A program made the position numbers and the translations under genes. Below, one piece after another: positions 34,339 to 41,480 of a stretch of 64,000 bases of DNA (its first letter is position 1; each line of letters opens with the position of its first letter). Under the pieces are notes generated by a model. It was given only the letters and a program-made list of their open reading frames with translations. It was not told where the DNA came from and made no database searches. Source of the DNA: Streptomyces noursei (GTDB lineage: Bacteria > Actinomycetota > Actinomycetes > Streptomycetales > Streptomycetaceae); assembly GCF_016917755.1 (NCBI RefSeq), contig NZ_CP070326.1:8494001-8558000 (forward strand), written 5' to 3'.

Positions 34339-35093
34339 GAGCGGCTCGACCCCACGGTGTCGCGGTGGCCGACCCGGTCCGCCGACGCGTCGTGCGCATG
34401 GTGGGACTGACGGGTCATCACCGGGATGTGCGCCGGCCCGCCCTCCCGCGCCGCCAGGGCCCGGTCCAGCAGCACCCCGACGCCCTCGCCGGCGCGCACC
34501 GAGGTGCGGACGACCTCGGCGCCGGGGTTGACCCGTTCCACGTTGGCCCGGAACGCCGCCTCGTCGAAGTCCACCGCCGCGGCGATGTCGGTCTTGGTGA
34601 TCAGGACCAGGTGGGCCAGCCCGAAGGCGGTGGGGTACTTCAGCGGCTTGTCCTCGCCCTCGGTCACCGAGGCGAGTACCACCCGCAGGGTCTCCCCCAG
34701 GTCGTAGGAGGCGGGGCAGACGAGGTTGCCGACGTTCTCGACGAACAGCAGCCGGGTCCCGGCGGGGAGCCAGCCGTCCAGGTGCCCGCCGAGCATCTCG
34801 GCCTCCAGGTGGCACAACCCGTCGGTGAGCACCTGTTTGACGGGGACTCCGGAGCGGGCCAGCCGCACCGCGTCGTTCTCGGTGGCCAGGTCGGCGGTGA
34901 GCGCCGCGACCGGCACCCCGCGTTCCCGCGCCCGCGTCAACTCCCGTTCCAGCAGGGCGGTCTTGCCGCTGCCTGGGCTGGAGAGCAGATTGACGACCGC
35001 GGTGCCGCGGCCGGCCAGTTCCTCGCGCAGGGTGTGCGCACAGGCGTCGTTCTTGGCGAGCACCGCCTGCTGCAGATCAAGGACACGGCACAT
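34335..35093 (-). CDS. hypB: Hydrogenase nickel incorporation GTPase HypB
   Basis: A 252-aa SIMIBI GTPase that delivers nickel with HypA. The P-loop is SSPGSGKTALLE (about residues 38-49), with LCHLEAEMLGGHL holding the intrinsic Cys/His metal site, FVENVGNLVCPASYDLGE for switch regions and LITKTDIAAAVDF as the NKxD-like base-recognition motif. The usual N-terminal CxxCGC nickel motif and His-rich stretch are absent; instead a C-terminal tail carries RQSHHAHDASADRVGH. It starts 4 bp after the hypA stop and overlaps hypF by ATGA. Confidence 0.95.
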   Translation of the reverse strand: MCRVLDLQQAVLAKNDACAHTLREELAGRGTAVVNLLSSPGSGKTALLERELTRARERGVPVAALTADLATENDAVRLARSGVPVKQVLTDGLCHLEAEMLGGHLDGWLPAGTRLLFVENVGNLVCPASYDLGETLRVVLASVTEGEDKPLKYPTAFGLAHLVLITKTDIAAAVDFDEAAFRANVERVNPGAEVVRTSVRAGEGVGVLLDRALAAREGGPAHIPVMTRQSHHAHDASADRVGHRDTVGSSRS

Positions 35094-35097
35094 GGGA

Positions 35098-35478
35098 TCA
35101 GCGCTCCTCGTGCGTCGGTGTGGGTACCGGGGCGTCGTGCCAGCTGACGTCGGTGATCCGCAGTTCGCGGCCGGAGAGCAGCTCCACACGGGCCCCGCCG
35201 CACCCGGGGCAGCTCAGGCGCGGCGGCATGCCGGCCGGCCAGGTCCGGTCGCAGGCGGCGCAGCGGGCGCGGGCCGCGATCGGTTCGGTGATCAGCTCGG
35301 CGCCGGCCAGGACCGTGCCCTCGCAGGCAAGCTGGAAGGAGAACGCCAGGGCGTCGGGGACCACGCCGGCCAGTTCGCCGATCTGGAGCCGGACGCTGCT
35401 GACCGCGGTCGCGCCGGCGGGCCGTACCGCGCTCTCCACCTGGTCGATGACCGCCAGCGCGATGGACATCTCGTGCAT
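35098..35478 (-). CDS. hypA: Hydrogenase nickel metallochaperone HypA
   Basis: A 126-aa HypA. The N-terminal nickel site is MHEMSIA (His2), and the structural zinc finger is CAAC with CPGCGG (about residues 73-95, the second pair in RLSCPGCGGARVEL). It transfers nickel to the large subunit together with HypB. The length is slightly above the family's usual 113-118 because of a polar C-terminal tail (PVPTPTHEER). A 145-bp non-coding gap separates it from the small 35624 gene upstream, the largest gap within the locus, so a second promoter for the hyp genes is possible. Confidence 0.95.
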   Translation of the reverse strand: MHEMSIALAVIDQVESAVRPAGATAVSSVRLQIGELAGVVPDALAFSFQLACEGTVLAGAELITEPIAARARCAACDRTWPAGMPPRLSCPGCGGARVELLSGRELRITDVSWHDAPVPTPTHEER

Positions 35479-35623
35479 CGGTCCGTCTCTTTCGGGTGTG
35501 ACGACCGGTTGCCGCTGGCTTCATTAGACGGCGCGGCACCGGGGCGTTCGGGGTGCCTCGCCGGGGCGGCGCGGCGGCATACACCGTTCGGTGCAGCGCG
35601 CCCGCCGCCGGTGGGGGCCCGCG

Positions 35624-35725
35624 TCACATGGCGCGCATCCGCATATAGCGCTTGAGGTCGGGCAGGTTGCGCAGGGCGAGCGCGAGGGCGGCGGCCAGGG
35701 CGCCGCCGAGGGCGAGCTTCAGCAT
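35624..35725 (-). CDS. 33-aa hydrogenase-locus small protein (DUF6893-like)
   Basis: ATG 35725 overlaps the end of the maturation protease gene by 7 bp. The product reads MLKLALGGALAAALALALRN, then PDLKRYMRMRAM: a hydrophobic helix followed by a basic tail, so probably a membrane-associated peptide. I recall similar 30-40-residue proteins (DUF6893) in Streptomyces next to the same hydrogenase. It is shorter than most gene callers accept. A role in membrane attachment or assembly of the hydrogenase is inference from position. Confidence 0.75.
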   Translation of the reverse strand: MLKLALGGALAAALALALRNLPDLKRYMRMRAM

Positions 35726-36369
35726 GGTGTCGTGTTCCTCTCACTGGTGGCGGTCGGGGCGCCGGTGGGGGCCGGCGCCGGCTCCTGCGCGCCGACCAGC
35801 CGCAGCACGAGCCGGACGGCCTCGTCGACGGCGGCGGCGACGGGGGTGCTCAGGCCGATTCCTTCTTCGGTGTCGGCGGGTTCGCAGCCGACGACCAGGA
35901 CGCGTTCCGGGCGCCGGGCGCCGGTGCCCGCGCTGAGCGTGTCGAGCAGCGCCAGGACGGCGTCGGGCGTCATGTGGTGGGCGTCGAGCGGGGTGTTCTC
36001 CGGGCGGGCGGCGGCGTCGGCGGGATCGGTGGCGTCCAGGAGGTAGAGCGAACCGGGCGCGCCGCCGCGCGCCGCGGCGTCCACCAGCAGCACCGTCCGG
36101 TAGTCGTCCAGCATCCGGTAGGCGAGGTGGACGCCGCGGACGCCGGCGTCCACCAGTTCCACTCCGTCGGGGAGGGTGTGCGCACCGAGCGCGCGGACGG
36201 TCTCGACGCCGAAGCCGTCGTCGCCGAGGAAGATGTTGCCGACGCCCGCAATCAGGGTGCGGCCGGGTGGGAGGGGCACAGTGCGGCCGGGTGGGAGGGG
36301 CACAGTGCGGCCCGGCGGGAGGGGCACAGTGCGGCCCGGCGGGAGGGGGCGGGGCGGGGCGCTGCTCAC
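35719..36369 (-). CDS. Hydrogenase maturation protease (HyaD/HycI family)
   Basis: GTG 36369, with GGAGG 5 bp upstream and a GTGA overlap with the preceding gene, gives 216 aa. The protease domain (about 38-190) starts TLIAGVGNIFLGDDGFGVE, where the Glu/Asp nickel-sensing residues lie, followed by LVDAGVRGVHLAY and DAHHMTPDAVLALLD with the conserved His. It clips the C-terminal extension of the large subunit after nickel insertion. The N-terminal 37 residues are unusual: nearly four copies of PLPPGRTV encoded by a 24-bp tandem repeat. The C-terminal tail is Ala/Pro-rich. The start could alternatively be internal, after the repeat. Confidence 0.9.
   Translation of the reverse strand: MSSAPPRPLPPGRTVPLPPGRTVPLPPGRTVPLPPGRTLIAGVGNIFLGDDGFGVETVRALGAHTLPDGVELVDAGVRGVHLAYRMLDDYRTVLLVDAAARGGAPGSLYLLDATDPADAAARPENTPLDAHHMTPDAVLALLDTLSAGTGARRPERVLVVGCEPADTEEGIGLSTPVAAAVDEAVRLVLRLVGAQEPAPAPTGAPTATSERNTTPC
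36257..36348. repeat. 24-bp tandem repeat inside the maturation protease gene
   Basis: Units at 36257-36280 and 36281-36304 are identical; 36305-36328 differs at two positions (CCCGGC for CCGGGT), and 36329-36348 is a partial fourth copy of the third type. The period is in frame, so copy-number changes would alter only the number of PLPPGRTV octapeptides before the protease domain. Confidence 0.9.
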
Positions 36370-37757
36370 TCGTCCTCCAGGGGCGCGAGTTCGTCGGGTT
36401 GGAAGTAGAGGAACCGGCCCTGTTCGCGCCGGATGTCGGCGCCCGGATCGCCCTCGACGGTCACCGCGAGGTGCACCCCGCCGTCCACGTCGTGCAGCAC
36501 GGCCTCGACGCGCGCGGCGCGCCCGTGCAGGAAGAGGTCCTGGGCGTCGGTGCGACGGCGGCCGGGGCGCAGTTCCACCCGGCTGCCGGCGCCGACCGAG
36601 CGGCCGTCGATGCTGATCCGGTCGGTCAGCGGGTCCACGTCGCGGTCGCCGCCCGGGTCCCACCAGGGGGTGTCCGGGCGGGCCGGTTCCGGGTCCGGGG
36701 CGGTGACCTCGCGCAGCGCCCGTACGGCGCCGTGCAGCCGTTCCAGCACCTCGGGGGGCATCCCGTCGGCGAGGTCGATCACCTCGGCGGCCCGCGGGTC
36801 GGTGCCGCGGGCCTCGCGCTTCTCCTGGTCGGTGAGGGTCGCCGTGCGCAGGGCGAGGATCTCGTCGATCTCCAGGGCGTCGTAGAGCGCGCCGGGGCTC
36901 TCGGGGGCGATGGCCGGGTGGTCCTCCAGGATGATCGGGGCGGACAGCACCACCTCGGCGCTGCCGGGCGGGCCGGCCAGCACCGGCCAGGTGTGCTCGT
37001 TGCGGCAGCCGGCGACCGCGCCCCGGGCCCATTCGGGCGGGTCGGTCTGGGAGAGGAACCGGCCGGCGCTCAGGCCGAGGAGGAGGTGGGCGGCGACCAG
37101 CGAGCGGGGCAGCGCCGCGTCCCGGTCGTCCGCCGCCGGGGCCGGGGCCCAGCCGCTGGTGTTCTCGACCGTCGCGGTCAGTCTCAGCACCGCGTACGGG
37201 CCCTCGATCTCCTGCGCGGTCAGCCGCAGCACCCCGCGGATCTCCTCGCGGCGGCGCACCAGTCGGCCCACCGGCCGCCCGTCGGCGTCGTGCACCGGCT
37301 CGGTCTCCTCGCCGGCGGGCCGGCTGAACGGGACGGTGACGCCGTCGCCGGCCAACTCGGCCACCGGGACGTCGATGGGGCAGCGCTCCTCGATGCCCTC
37401 GTCCCAGGGGACCAGCACCCGGTCCGGCAGCTCCAGCTCGGCAACGGTGGTGAACTCCCCATCGGAGTCGAGGCGTTGGACGGTACGCCGCTGGGTGCGC
37501 AGAAAGCGCAACTCGGCGGTGAGCCGGGCTCCGGAGCGCGGCTCCATGAGGCATTCGGTGCGCTGGTGGGAGTGTTCGGCGTGGTCGGCGCCCCAGCCGG
37601 GCGGTACCAGGACGCCGAACTGCCAGCGCAGCCGGTTCTTGGCGGCGGACGCCCGGTAGGGGTACAGGACGTAGCCCTCGAACAGCACGGCGTCCGCGAC
37701 CTGCCGGGCGGTGGCGAAGCGTTCCGCGAGCGTGGCGGTGGGCGCCGGCGTCGTCAC
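36366..37757 (-). CDS. Hydrogenase-operon protein of unknown function
   Basis: GTG 37757 overlaps the upstream stop (GTGA) and gives 463 aa. The protein is soluble, without signal peptide, membrane segments or Cys motifs typical of Fe-S proteins. Landmarks are AVLFEGYVLYPYRASAAKNR near the N-terminus (about 23-42), ECLMEPRSGARLTAELRFL, VLSAPIILEDHPAIAPES and FLHGRAARVEAVLHDVDGGV near the C-terminus. I do not recognise a domain. Its strict coupling between the DUF6084-type gene and the maturation protease shows it belongs to the hydrogenase complex or its assembly line. Confidence 0.85.
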   Translation of the reverse strand: MTTPAPTATLAERFATARQVADAVLFEGYVLYPYRASAAKNRLRWQFGVLVPPGWGADHAEHSHQRTECLMEPRSGARLTAELRFLRTQRRTVQRLDSDGEFTTVAELELPDRVLVPWDEGIEERCPIDVPVAELAGDGVTVPFSRPAGEETEPVHDADGRPVGRLVRRREEIRGVLRLTAQEIEGPYAVLRLTATVENTSGWAPAPAADDRDAALPRSLVAAHLLLGLSAGRFLSQTDPPEWARGAVAGCRNEHTWPVLAGPPGSAEVVLSAPIILEDHPAIAPESPGALYDALEIDEILALRTATLTDQEKREARGTDPRAAEVIDLADGMPPEVLERLHGAVRALREVTAPDPEPARPDTPWWDPGGDRDVDPLTDRISIDGRSVGAGSRVELRPGRRRTDAQDLFLHGRAARVEAVLHDVDGGVHLAVTVEGDPGADIRREQGRFLYFQPDELAPLEDE

Positions 37758-38446
37758 GGTGCGGTCCTCTCGGTGGCGGGGCGGGCGACGGCGGGGAAGC
37801 CGCGTGGCCCGGGCGTGGTGCCGTCCGCGGCGGCCAGCAGCGCCTGGACGGTGGCCTCCCAGGACGGCAGGGCGTGCCGGGACCGGAACGCCAGCAGCGC
37901 GTCCAGGCTCTCCTTGGGGAGGCGCAGCCAGCCGCAGCCGGGGAAGTGGGTGTCGGTCATCTCCCGCCACACGGCGGCCGGGAGCCGGCACTCGGCCTCC
38001 TTGTGCCAGGGCACCGGGAAGACCTGGAAACCGCTCGGGCCGGCGAAGACGGTGCCGGAGAAGAGCAGCAGCAGCGGCACCTCGCCGTCGCGCAGGGCGT
38101 GCATGTAGCGGCCGGCGGCCACCTCCAGGTCGTAGCTGCACGGGACCGGCAGGTCCACCTCGGTCTCGCCGGTGAAGCCGGGGACGACGAGGGAGACCTG
38201 TGCGAACTGGAGGGGTTTGAGGGTGCTGCCCCAGCGGGACCGCGCGCCGAAGAGGTCGGCCAGCGCGGCGGCCTCCTCGGGGTCGTAGTCGCGCCGGGCC
38301 GGTTCGATGCGGAGCTGGCAGCGCAGCGCCAGGGCGTGCACCCGGGCGTCCCCGGCGGCGGTGATCCGCAGGCGGAAGAGGAGGGTGGGGGCGGCGGCGT
38401 AGCGGTCGGCGCGGACGCCGGTGCAGACGAAGGACAGCTCGGTCAC
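37754..38446 (-). CDS. DUF6084-like hydrogenase-operon protein
   Basis: GTG 38446, in a GTGA overlap with the upstream gene, gives 230 aa. The protein is predicted soluble and beta-rich: LSFVCTGVRADRYAAAPTLLF, then ALALRCQLRIEPARRDYDPE, VPCSYDLEVAAGRYMHALRD and LLLLFSGTVFAGPSGFQVFP. It resembles the DUF6084 family that I recall beside Streptomyces hydrogenases. It has few Cys and no clear cofactor site. Function is unknown; the tight coupling argues for a stoichiometric role with the hydrogenase or its electron acceptor. Confidence 0.85.
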   Translation of the reverse strand: MTELSFVCTGVRADRYAAAPTLLFRLRITAAGDARVHALALRCQLRIEPARRDYDPEEAAALADLFGARSRWGSTLKPLQFAQVSLVVPGFTGETEVDLPVPCSYDLEVAAGRYMHALRDGEVPLLLLFSGTVFAGPSGFQVFPVPWHKEAECRLPAAVWREMTDTHFPGCGWLRLPKESLDALLAFRSRHALPSWEATVQALLAAADGTTPGPRGFPAVARPATERTAP

Positions 38447-39090
38447 GGCCGTCGGGCCTCCTCGTGCGGTTCCCGGGCCCGCCGGGCGACGTCGGCGAAG
38501 AAGTCCGCGAGGGCGGCGCGGGCCTCGGCCCCGCCGTCGAAGCCCCGCCACAACATCCGTAGCCGGCCGGTGAGTTCGTAGGCGAGATCGACCGGGATCA
38601 GGTGACACTCGATCCGGTCCTCGGTGCGGCGCAGCAGCAGGGCCTCCACGTCGGGGGCGAGGAGCCCGGCGAGTCGGGTGGCATCGAGGACGGCCTGCCA
38701 GGCGGAGGGTTCCAGTTCGCTCTCGGTGGCGCCGGCCGGGCTGGGGTAGAGCGCCACCGCCCGGCCCAGCGCGGTGTTGTCCAGCAGGAATGCGACGCCG
38801 ACGGGGATCCGGAGCCGGTCCCAGACCATGTCGTCCAGGCGGTGGTCGGGGTCGGACAGGAAGCGGTCCGGGACGGTGCGGAACTGCCCGCCGGCGGCGC
38901 CGGCCCGCTCGAAGAGCAGCGCGCAGGGCGGGCAGGCGCAGGCCAGCCCGCGGTTCCTGGTGTCGACCAAGTGGCGGTGGCGGCCGGCGAGTTCCATGCC
39001 GCACAGTTCGCAGCGTTCGGGTGGCGGGGGCGCGGGGGCCCGGAAGCGCCGCAGGCCGCGGTGGGCGGCGGCGGTCGGCGGGGCGCTCAC
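38443..39090 (-). CDS. DUF5947-like Cys-rich hydrogenase-operon protein
   Basis: GTG 39090 overlaps the upstream stop (GTGA) and gives 215 aa. The N-terminal third carries a compact Cys/His set, ERCELCGMELAGRHRHLVD and LACACPPCALLFE (about residues 26-62), which could hold a zinc ion or an Fe-S cluster. The remainder is an alpha/beta region with FRTVPDRFLSD and PVGVAFLLDNTALGRAVALY. It resembles DUF5947. A possible electron-transfer or assembly role is inferred from the Cys set and from its place right after the NifU-like gene. Confidence 0.85.
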   Translation of the reverse strand: MSAPPTAAAHRGLRRFRAPAPPPPERCELCGMELAGRHRHLVDTRNRGLACACPPCALLFERAGAAGGQFRTVPDRFLSDPDHRLDDMVWDRLRIPVGVAFLLDNTALGRAVALYPSPAGATESELEPSAWQAVLDATRLAGLLAPDVEALLLRRTEDRIECHLIPVDLAYELTGRLRMLWRGFDGGAEARAALADFFADVARRAREPHEEARRP

Positions 39091-39635
39091 GGCACCGGGG
39101 CGGCGGTCGGCGGGCGGCGCGAGATCTGGAGCAGCGGGAGTTCCGGCGCGGCGCGGCGGGTCTCCCACGCGACCGAGGCCACCTCCGGCGCGAAGCAGGA
39201 CAACGCGCCCTCCACCGCCGGCCGGTCGACCGCCCCGCCGCATCCGCAGCCGCCCGATCCGCTCTCCGCCAGCCGCAGTTCCCCGATCTCCGGGGCGAAC
39301 TCCGCGACCTCGACCGCGTCCTGGCTCCGTACGCTCGCCAGCGCCCGGTCGATGCGGGCGGCGGCGTCCTCCGGATGCAGGTCGTGCAGCACCAGCAGGC
39401 TGCTGACCAGGGCGTCGCCCAGCAGCGCGGCCCGCGGCCCGTCGGCGCCGGTGCGCCGCTCGACGAGGTGCATGATGCGGGCCAGTCCGGCGCCGTAGAA
39501 GTCCATCAGGACCCGGACGAGTTCCTCGGCGGTCGCGGCCGTCGCGGCGTCGCCGTGTTCGATGAGTCGGTCCAGCAGTTCCTCGACCCGGCGGCCGGTC
39601 AGCTCGGCGTCGGGGGCGGCGACGGGCGCGGTCAT
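39087..39635 (-). CDS. NifU-like Fe-S protein of the hydrogenase operon
   Basis: A 182-aa protein. The segment VEELLDRLIEHGDAATAATA then ELVRVLMDFYGAGLARIM (about 17-55) resembles the helices of NifU C-terminal-domain proteins. A Cys cluster, SGSGGCGCGGAVD (about 127-139), follows. The C-terminus (EVASVAWETRRAAPELPLLQ) is not recognised. ATG 39635 overlaps the large-subunit stop (ATGA). It probably helps build or carry an Fe-S cluster for the hydrogenase or accepts its electrons; the classic NifU CxxC pair is not conserved exactly, so function is inference. Confidence 0.8.
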   Translation of the reverse strand: MTAPVAAPDAELTGRRVEELLDRLIEHGDAATAATAEELVRVLMDFYGAGLARIMHLVERRTGADGPRAALLGDALVSSLLVLHDLHPEDAAARIDRALASVRSQDAVEVAEFAPEIGELRLAESGSGGCGCGGAVDRPAVEGALSCFAPEVASVAWETRRAAPELPLLQISRRPPTAAPVP

Positions 39636-41425
39636 CCGGCGAGTCCGCTCAGCCCGGTGGGGACGTGCATGGTCTCGACGGTCCGGCCGCCGACGTACAT
39701 GTGGACGCCGCACGGCAGGCAGGGGTCGAAGCTGCGCACCGCCCGCATGATGTCGATGCCCTTGAAGTTCTCCGGGGTGTTCTCCTCGAAGATCGGGGTG
39801 TTCTGGACGGCGTCCTCGTAGGGGCCGGGGGTGCCGTAGGAGTCGCGGGTGCTGGCGTTCCAGGGCGTCGGTGGATAGGGGTGGTAGTTGGCGATCTTCC
39901 CGTCCCGGATGACCATGTGGTGGGAGAGGACGCCGCGCACCGCCTCGGTGAAGCCGCAGCCGATGGACTCGTCGGGCACCTCGAACTTCTCCCACGTCTG
40001 GGTGCGTCCGGCGCGGACCTCCTCCAGCCCCTGCTCGGCGAAGTGCAGCGCCATGGCCGCCGCGTACGCCTGGAAGTAGGTGCGGGCGCGGTTGCGCTCC
40101 AGCGCGTTGCTCCACTTCGGGATCTTCCACTCGAAGCGGGCCTCGGGCCGGGTCATGCTGCGCGGCAGGTCGATGACGACGCTGTTGCCGGTGGCCTTGA
40201 CGTAGGGGGTGTCGACGAGGCCGGAGAGGGCGGTGGACCACAGACGGGCGATCGGGCCGCCGCCGGTGTCCAGGGCCAGGTGCTCCTTGCCGTCGAACCA
40301 GCGCGGCGACATCACCCAGCTGTACTTGTCGTCGAAGTCGCGCTTCTGCGGGGCGGGGATGGTGTGCTGGTTCCAGGGGTGGCGGGCGTCGACGGGGTTG
40401 CCGAGCGGGTCGTGGGTGACGAACTTCTCCTGCCCCTCCCAGTCCTGGTAGTAGGAGCTGCCGAGCAGGATGCGGATGCCGAGGTTGATCTCGGTGAGGT
40501 CGTTGGTGACCAGCTTCCCGTCGACGATGATGCCGGGGGTGACGAACATCCGCCGGCCCCAGTCCGACATGTTGCGGTAGGTGAAGTCGCAGTGCTCGGG
40601 GTCGTTGAGGGCGCCCCAGCAGCCGAGCAGCACCCGCCGCCGGCCGACCTCCTCGTAGCCGGGCAGCGCCTCGTAGAAGAAGTCGAAGAGGTCGTCGTGG
40701 AGCGGCACCACGCGCTTCATGAACTCGACGTAGCGCATCAGCCGGCTGAGGTAGTCGGTGAAGAGCTGGACGCTGGCGACGGTGCCGACGCCGCCCGGGT
40801 AGAGCGTGGAGGGGTGCACATGGCGGCCCTCCATCAGGCAGAACATCTCCCGGGTGTAGCGGCTGACCTGGAGCGCCTCGCGGTAGAACTCGCCCTCGAT
40901 GGGGTTGAGCGAGGTCATGATGTCGGCGATGGTGCGGTAGCCGTGGTCGCCGGCGTGCGGGGCCTCGGTGCGCTGGGCGAGCTCCCAGACGCCCGGGTTG
41001 GTCTCGCGGACCATCTTCTCGCAGTAGTCGACCCCGACCAGGTTCTCCTGGAAGATGTTGTGGTCGAACATGTACTCCGCGGACTCGCCGAGGTTGATGA
41101 TCCACTCGCCCAGGTGCGGGGGCTTCACCCCGTAGGCCATGTTCTGGGTGTAGACGGAGCAGGTGGCGTGGTTGTCGCCGCAGATCCCGCAGATCCGGCT
41201 GGTGATGAAGTGCGCGTCGCGCGGGTCCTTGCCGCGCATGAAAACGCTGTAGCCGCGGAAGACCGATGAGGTGCTGTAGCACTCGGCGACCCGCTTCTGC
41301 TTGAAGTCGATCTTGGTGTGGATACCCAGGCTGCCCACGATCCGGGTGATCGGGTCCCAGGACATCTCCGTCAGACCGCTGCCGTCGCCGGCCGTCTTGG
41401 TCTTCGCTGCCATTGTCTGTGCCAT
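39632..41425 (-). CDS. hhyL: [NiFe] hydrogenase large subunit, group 1h (high-affinity) type
   Basis: A 597-aa catalytic subunit. The four Cys ligands of the NiFe centre are C79 and C82 in SRICGICGDNH and C569 and C572 in DPCLPCGVH. A 22-residue C-terminal extension after H575 would be removed by the protease encoded at 35719. The N-terminal MSWDPITRIVGSLGIHTKID and the short L1/L2 motifs match the actinobacterial enzymes that oxidise atmospheric H2. It lies 55 bp downstream of the small-subunit gene and overlaps the NifU-like gene by 4 bp. Gene symbol by analogy with hhyL. Confidence 0.96.
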   Translation of the reverse strand: MAQTMAAKTKTAGDGSGLTEMSWDPITRIVGSLGIHTKIDFKQKRVAECYSTSSVFRGYSVFMRGKDPRDAHFITSRICGICGDNHATCSVYTQNMAYGVKPPHLGEWIINLGESAEYMFDHNIFQENLVGVDYCEKMVRETNPGVWELAQRTEAPHAGDHGYRTIADIMTSLNPIEGEFYREALQVSRYTREMFCLMEGRHVHPSTLYPGGVGTVASVQLFTDYLSRLMRYVEFMKRVVPLHDDLFDFFYEALPGYEEVGRRRVLLGCWGALNDPEHCDFTYRNMSDWGRRMFVTPGIIVDGKLVTNDLTEINLGIRILLGSSYYQDWEGQEKFVTHDPLGNPVDARHPWNQHTIPAPQKRDFDDKYSWVMSPRWFDGKEHLALDTGGGPIARLWSTALSGLVDTPYVKATGNSVVIDLPRSMTRPEARFEWKIPKWSNALERNRARTYFQAYAAAMALHFAEQGLEEVRAGRTQTWEKFEVPDESIGCGFTEAVRGVLSHHMVIRDGKIANYHPYPPTPWNASTRDSYGTPGPYEDAVQNTPIFEENTPENFKGIDIMRAVRSFDPCLPCGVHMYVGGRTVETMHVPTGLSGLAG

Positions 41426-41480
41426 GCCCTTCTTCGCTTGCCGAGGTGGGGATCTGACGGAGCGTCGGGTCAGGGTGGGG

